From: Alphaproteobacteria bacterium
GTDB taxonomy: Bacteria; Pseudomonadota; Alphaproteobacteria; CACIAM-22H2
DNA: 8,208 nt
NCBI GenBank assembly: GCA_947500965.1
Contig: CANMWW010000073.1
Coordinates: 1-8,208, forward strand
Direction of reading: 5' to 3'
The notes beneath the pieces were generated by a model, which made no database searches, was not told where the DNA came from, and worked only from the letters and a program-made list of their open reading frames with translations. The translations under genes and the position numbers were made by a program. Positions within the stretch are counted from its first letter, which is position 1; every line of letters starts with the position of its first letter. This document shows positions 6,286 to 8,208 of this stretch, one piece after another.

Positions 6286-7687
6286 GCGTCGCCGCCAGCG
6301 CGTCCCGGCGCGCGGCGATCGCCGTCCAGGCCCCGAGAAGCGCGGCCAGCGCGCCGGAGAGCGCCACGTGGTGGCGCGGCGTGCTGCCGCGCCGCCCGCG
6401 CCACGCGGCGAGCAGGAAGAAGAGCAGCGCGGCGAGGAGCGAGAGCCAGAAGCCGAGCGCGACGAGCTTCGCCGCCGCGTAGCCGGGGCCGGAGATGCCG
6501 AGCCCGCGCTTGAGGGCGGAGAACGCGCCGTCGCTGTCGTCGCCGAGGAAGAGCTGCTGCCGGCGCAGCGCGAGGAAGGCCGCGCGGCCGGGGTTCTCGC
6601 GGATCCATTCGACGGCGCGCCGCCCGGCCTCGCGGCTCGCGCCGCGCTCGTCGATGCGCGGGTCGAGCGTCGCGTCGCCGTCGGCGAGGATGTCGATCCA
6701 GCCCCCCCATGCGCGGTCGTTGTTGGCGATGTAGAGCGCGAAGCCCGCCGTGCTCGTCACCGGCACGAACCCGCCGAGCACCACGTGGTTGCGGATCGTC
6801 CACGGCGCGATCGCCGCGACGAAGCCGGCCAGGAGCAATGCGATGCGCAGCGCCGAGCGGCGGGCGCCGTCGCCACGCAGAAGCTGCCAGGCGACGAAGG
6901 CGAGCGGCGCGGGCAGCAGCGCCGGCTGCGTCAGCGCCGCGGCGCCGAGCGCGAGCCCGGACCAGAGCGCGGGTCGCGCGCCGCCGGCCTGCGGATGGAA
7001 GGCGAGGGCGAGCGTGACCAGCGCGACGAGCTGCTGCTCCTTCGACGCCATGCCCGCGTCCATGACGAGGTTGGGCCAGATCGCGAGCGCGAGCATGGCG
7101 ACGCGCCCCGCGGTCGCGCCGCCGAGCCGCGTCGCGAAGCGCGCGGACGCCAGGCTCGAGACGACGAAGAGCAGGAGGTTGTGGAACAGAGGCACGTACC
7201 GGTTCTCGCCCAGGGCGAGGATCCAGGGCAGCAGGCCGAAGGGCAGGCCGGGAGGCCAGTAGGCCAGCGTGCCGGCGGCGCGATAGGGCTCGCCCGCCGC
7301 GAGCCGCGTCGCGAGGGCGAGGTAGGAGGCGCCGTCCGAGCTCTGCACCGGCGGGAAGGCGAGCACGAAGGCGACGCGCAGCGCGATGCCGAGCGCGAGC
7401 GTCGCCAGCGCGAAGCGCGTCGGCTCGACGGCATCGAGCGCCGCCACGAGCTTGCGCGCGCCGGCGGCGACGCGCGCGCGCATCAGGCGAAGCGTCACGA
7501 GGACGGGCAGCGCGCCCGCGACGCCCGCGATCGCGGGCAGGACCTCGCCGCGGCGGTCGGCGGTGTCCACGTTCAGCGCGAAGACGCAGAACAGCGCGTA
7601 GGCGAGCAATCCGGCGAAGGCCGCGTGGGCGAGCAGCGCCACGCGGGCCGCGACGCCGCTCCGTGCCGGGGTGGCGCGCTCACGCAT
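6260..7687 (-). CDS. Multi-pass membrane glycosyltransferase, GT39/ArnT-like
   Basis: This 475-residue polytopic inner-membrane protein has roughly ten to twelve hydrophobic segments (for example 14-39, 49-68, 92-112, 192-208, 240-269, 278-296, 405-428, 440-458). Signatures of the ArnT/PMT group of lipid-linked-sugar transferases are QSSDGASYLALATRLAAGEP (115-134), with Asp118 in the first external loop where the catalytic acid usually lies, then LAYWPPGLPFGLLPW (141-155) and APWTIRNHVVLGGFVPVTS (294-312) followed by LYIANN (318-323). The family moves a sugar from a polyprenyl phosphate to lipid A, protein or another glycan on the periplasmic side. The ArnT-like RYxxP-type motif that I would expect near the C-terminus is not evident, so the tail may be shortened or diverged. 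The ATG at 7685-7687 overlaps the end of the upstream acetyltransferase by 8 bases, and the frame upstream of it is low-complexity shadow. Substrate unknown. Confidence 0.87.
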   Translation of the reverse strand: MRERATPARSGVAARVALLAHAAFAGLLAYALFCVFALNVDTADRRGEVLPAIAGVAGALPVLVTLRLMRARVAAGARKLVAALDAVEPTRFALATLALGIALRVAFVLAFPPVQSSDGASYLALATRLAAGEPYRAAGTLAYWPPGLPFGLLPWILALGENRYVPLFHNLLLFVVSSLASARFATRLGGATAGRVAMLALAIWPNLVMDAGMASKEQQLVALVTLALAFHPQAGGARPALWSGLALGAAALTQPALLPAPLAFVAWQLLRGDGARRSALRIALLLAGFVAAIAPWTIRNHVVLGGFVPVTSTAGFALYIANNDRAWGGWIDILADGDATLDPRIDERGASREAGRRAVEWIRENPGRAAFLALRRQQLFLGDDSDGAFSALKRGLGISGPGYAAAKLVALGFWLSLLAALLFFLLAAWRGRRGSTPRHHVALSGALAALLGAWTAIAARRDALAATLRRSDPPG

Positions 7688-8208
7688 CGCTCGGCACCCG
7701 CGTCGCGAAATGCAGGACGCTCTCGTAGCGCACGGGGGAGAAGCCGGCGCGCGCGTAGAGCGCCAGCGCCGGCGCGTTCTCGCACTCGGTGACGACGCGC
7801 ACGGCGCGCCGCCCCTCGCGCGCCGCGATGGACACGAGGCGCGCGAGCAGCTCCGAGGCGATGCCGCGCCGCTTCGCGACCACCGAGACGAGGTCGATGC
7901 GGATGTCGTCGCCGTCGCGCGCAAAGGTGACGAAGCCGCCCTCGCGCGCGACCACGCGATGGCGCGCGCCGGAGAGCGAGTTCGCGATCCGCCGCGCCCA
8001 GAACCTGTCATGGGCGGCGCGCGGGATCGCGACGTCGAGGGCGAAGCGGTCATGCACGAAGTTCGCCGCATGGCGCGCGATCTCGGCGGGCGGGAGGTCG
8101 AGGCCGGGCAGGGCGGGTGCCGCGGGCCCCGGCGCCGGGGCCCGCGCGAGCTCCACCTGCGTCGCGACCTTGCGGAAGCCGTGCCGCTGCAGCAGCGCCG
8201 CGCCGGCG
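7680..8208 (-). CDS. GNAT acetyltransferase, WecD/RffC-like (5' end outside window)
   Basis: At least 175 residues are visible, and the frame stays open to the right edge. The C-terminal half is a GNAT acetyl-CoA domain: IDLVSVVAKRRGIASELL (visible residues 104-121), with the RxxGxA phosphate-binding loop, and ENAPALALYARAGFSPVRYESVLHF (143-167 in two conserved pieces). Before it, NFVHDRF (49-55), a nearby IP and FWARRIANSLSG (69-80) resemble the segment before the GNAT core in dTDP-fucosamine acetyltransferase WecD/RffC. The first visible residues, LLQRHGFRKVATQVELAR (5-22), match the small N-terminal lobe of that family (LxxxGFxxVxxxVxL). I therefore reject the GTG at 8154-8156 as the start, since it would cut this lobe. 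A role in N-acetylating an amino-deoxysugar, perhaps with an aminotransferase further right, is inference. It is the upstream partner of the membrane glycosyltransferase. Confidence 0.85.
   Translation of the reverse strand, partial: AGAALLQRHGFRKVATQVELARAPAPGPAAPALPGLDLPPAEIARHAANFVHDRFALDVAIPRAAHDRFWARRIANSLSGARHRVVAREGGFVTFARDGDDIRIDLVSVVAKRRGIASELLARLVSIAAREGRRAVRVVTECENAPALALYARAGFSPVRYESVLHFATRVPSDA

Noticed and set aside
3153..6482. A 1109-codon open frame on the + strand overlapping the large gene
   Set aside because: Its translation is dominated by Arg, Ala, Gly and Pro with repetitive low complexity, as expected for an off-frame read of GC-rich coding DNA. The 999-residue frame has the balanced composition, ribosome binding site and signal peptide.
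6368..7792. A 474-codon + strand frame opposite the membrane glycosyltransferase
   Set aside because: The product is a highly charged Arg/Glu/Ala/Gly-rich sequence mirroring hydrophobic membrane segments on the other strand; no domain is visible.
7680..8208. Tandem double-GNAT fusion at the right edge
   Set aside because: The upstream GFRKVATQVEL stretch looked like the end of a second GNAT domain, but it fits the small N-terminal lobe of a single WecD-like protein better.

Overview
The window is very GC-rich and densely packed, with strong G/C preference at third codon positions. Together with the gene content this suggests a high-GC proteobacterium, most likely an alphaproteobacterium; that placement is an inference from composition and protein style, because no rRNA or phylogenetic marker is present. 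I see seven genes (two cut by the window edges), no RNA genes, no insertion sequences and no CRISPR array. No stretch longer than 300 bases lacks a gene.

Left part (2-3098) is a deoxysugar and glycan-assembly region. At the left edge is the C-terminal end of a sugar C-methyltransferase on the + strand. It converges on a tight four-gene minus-strand operon, read right to left: a dTDP-4-dehydrorhamnose 3,5-epimerase (RmlC/RfbC), an NAD-dependent epimerase/reductase, a left-handed beta-helix O-acetyltransferase (CatB/XAT type) and a family 2 glycosyltransferase. All three junctions inside the operon are 4-base ATGA overlaps. A C-methyltransferase, an RmlC-type epimerase and a 4-keto reductase form the set used to make C-branched 6-deoxysugars. 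The acetyltransferase and glycosyltransferase would then decorate and transfer such a sugar. The dTDP-glucose synthase and 4,6-dehydratase steps are not in the window.

Middle part (3099-6285): a 187-base divergent intergenic region with palindromes and a GC hairpin separates the operon from one large + strand gene. That gene encodes a 999-residue protein with a probable Tat export signal and no firmly recognised family. It is the most interesting object here. Its N-terminal region weakly resembles the RIFT-barrel domain of PcRGLX/YetA-like polysaccharide-lyase proteins, so an exported glycan-active or glycan-binding role is possible but unproven.

Right part (6260-8208) is a minus-strand pair that overlaps the tail of the large gene by 26 bases: a multi-pass ArnT/PMT-type (GT39-like) membrane glycosyltransferase, preceded by a GNAT acetyltransferase resembling WecD/RffC (dTDP-fucosamine acetyltransferase), which runs off the right edge. 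Overall the window looks like part of a surface-polysaccharide, O-antigen or protein-glycosylation locus.
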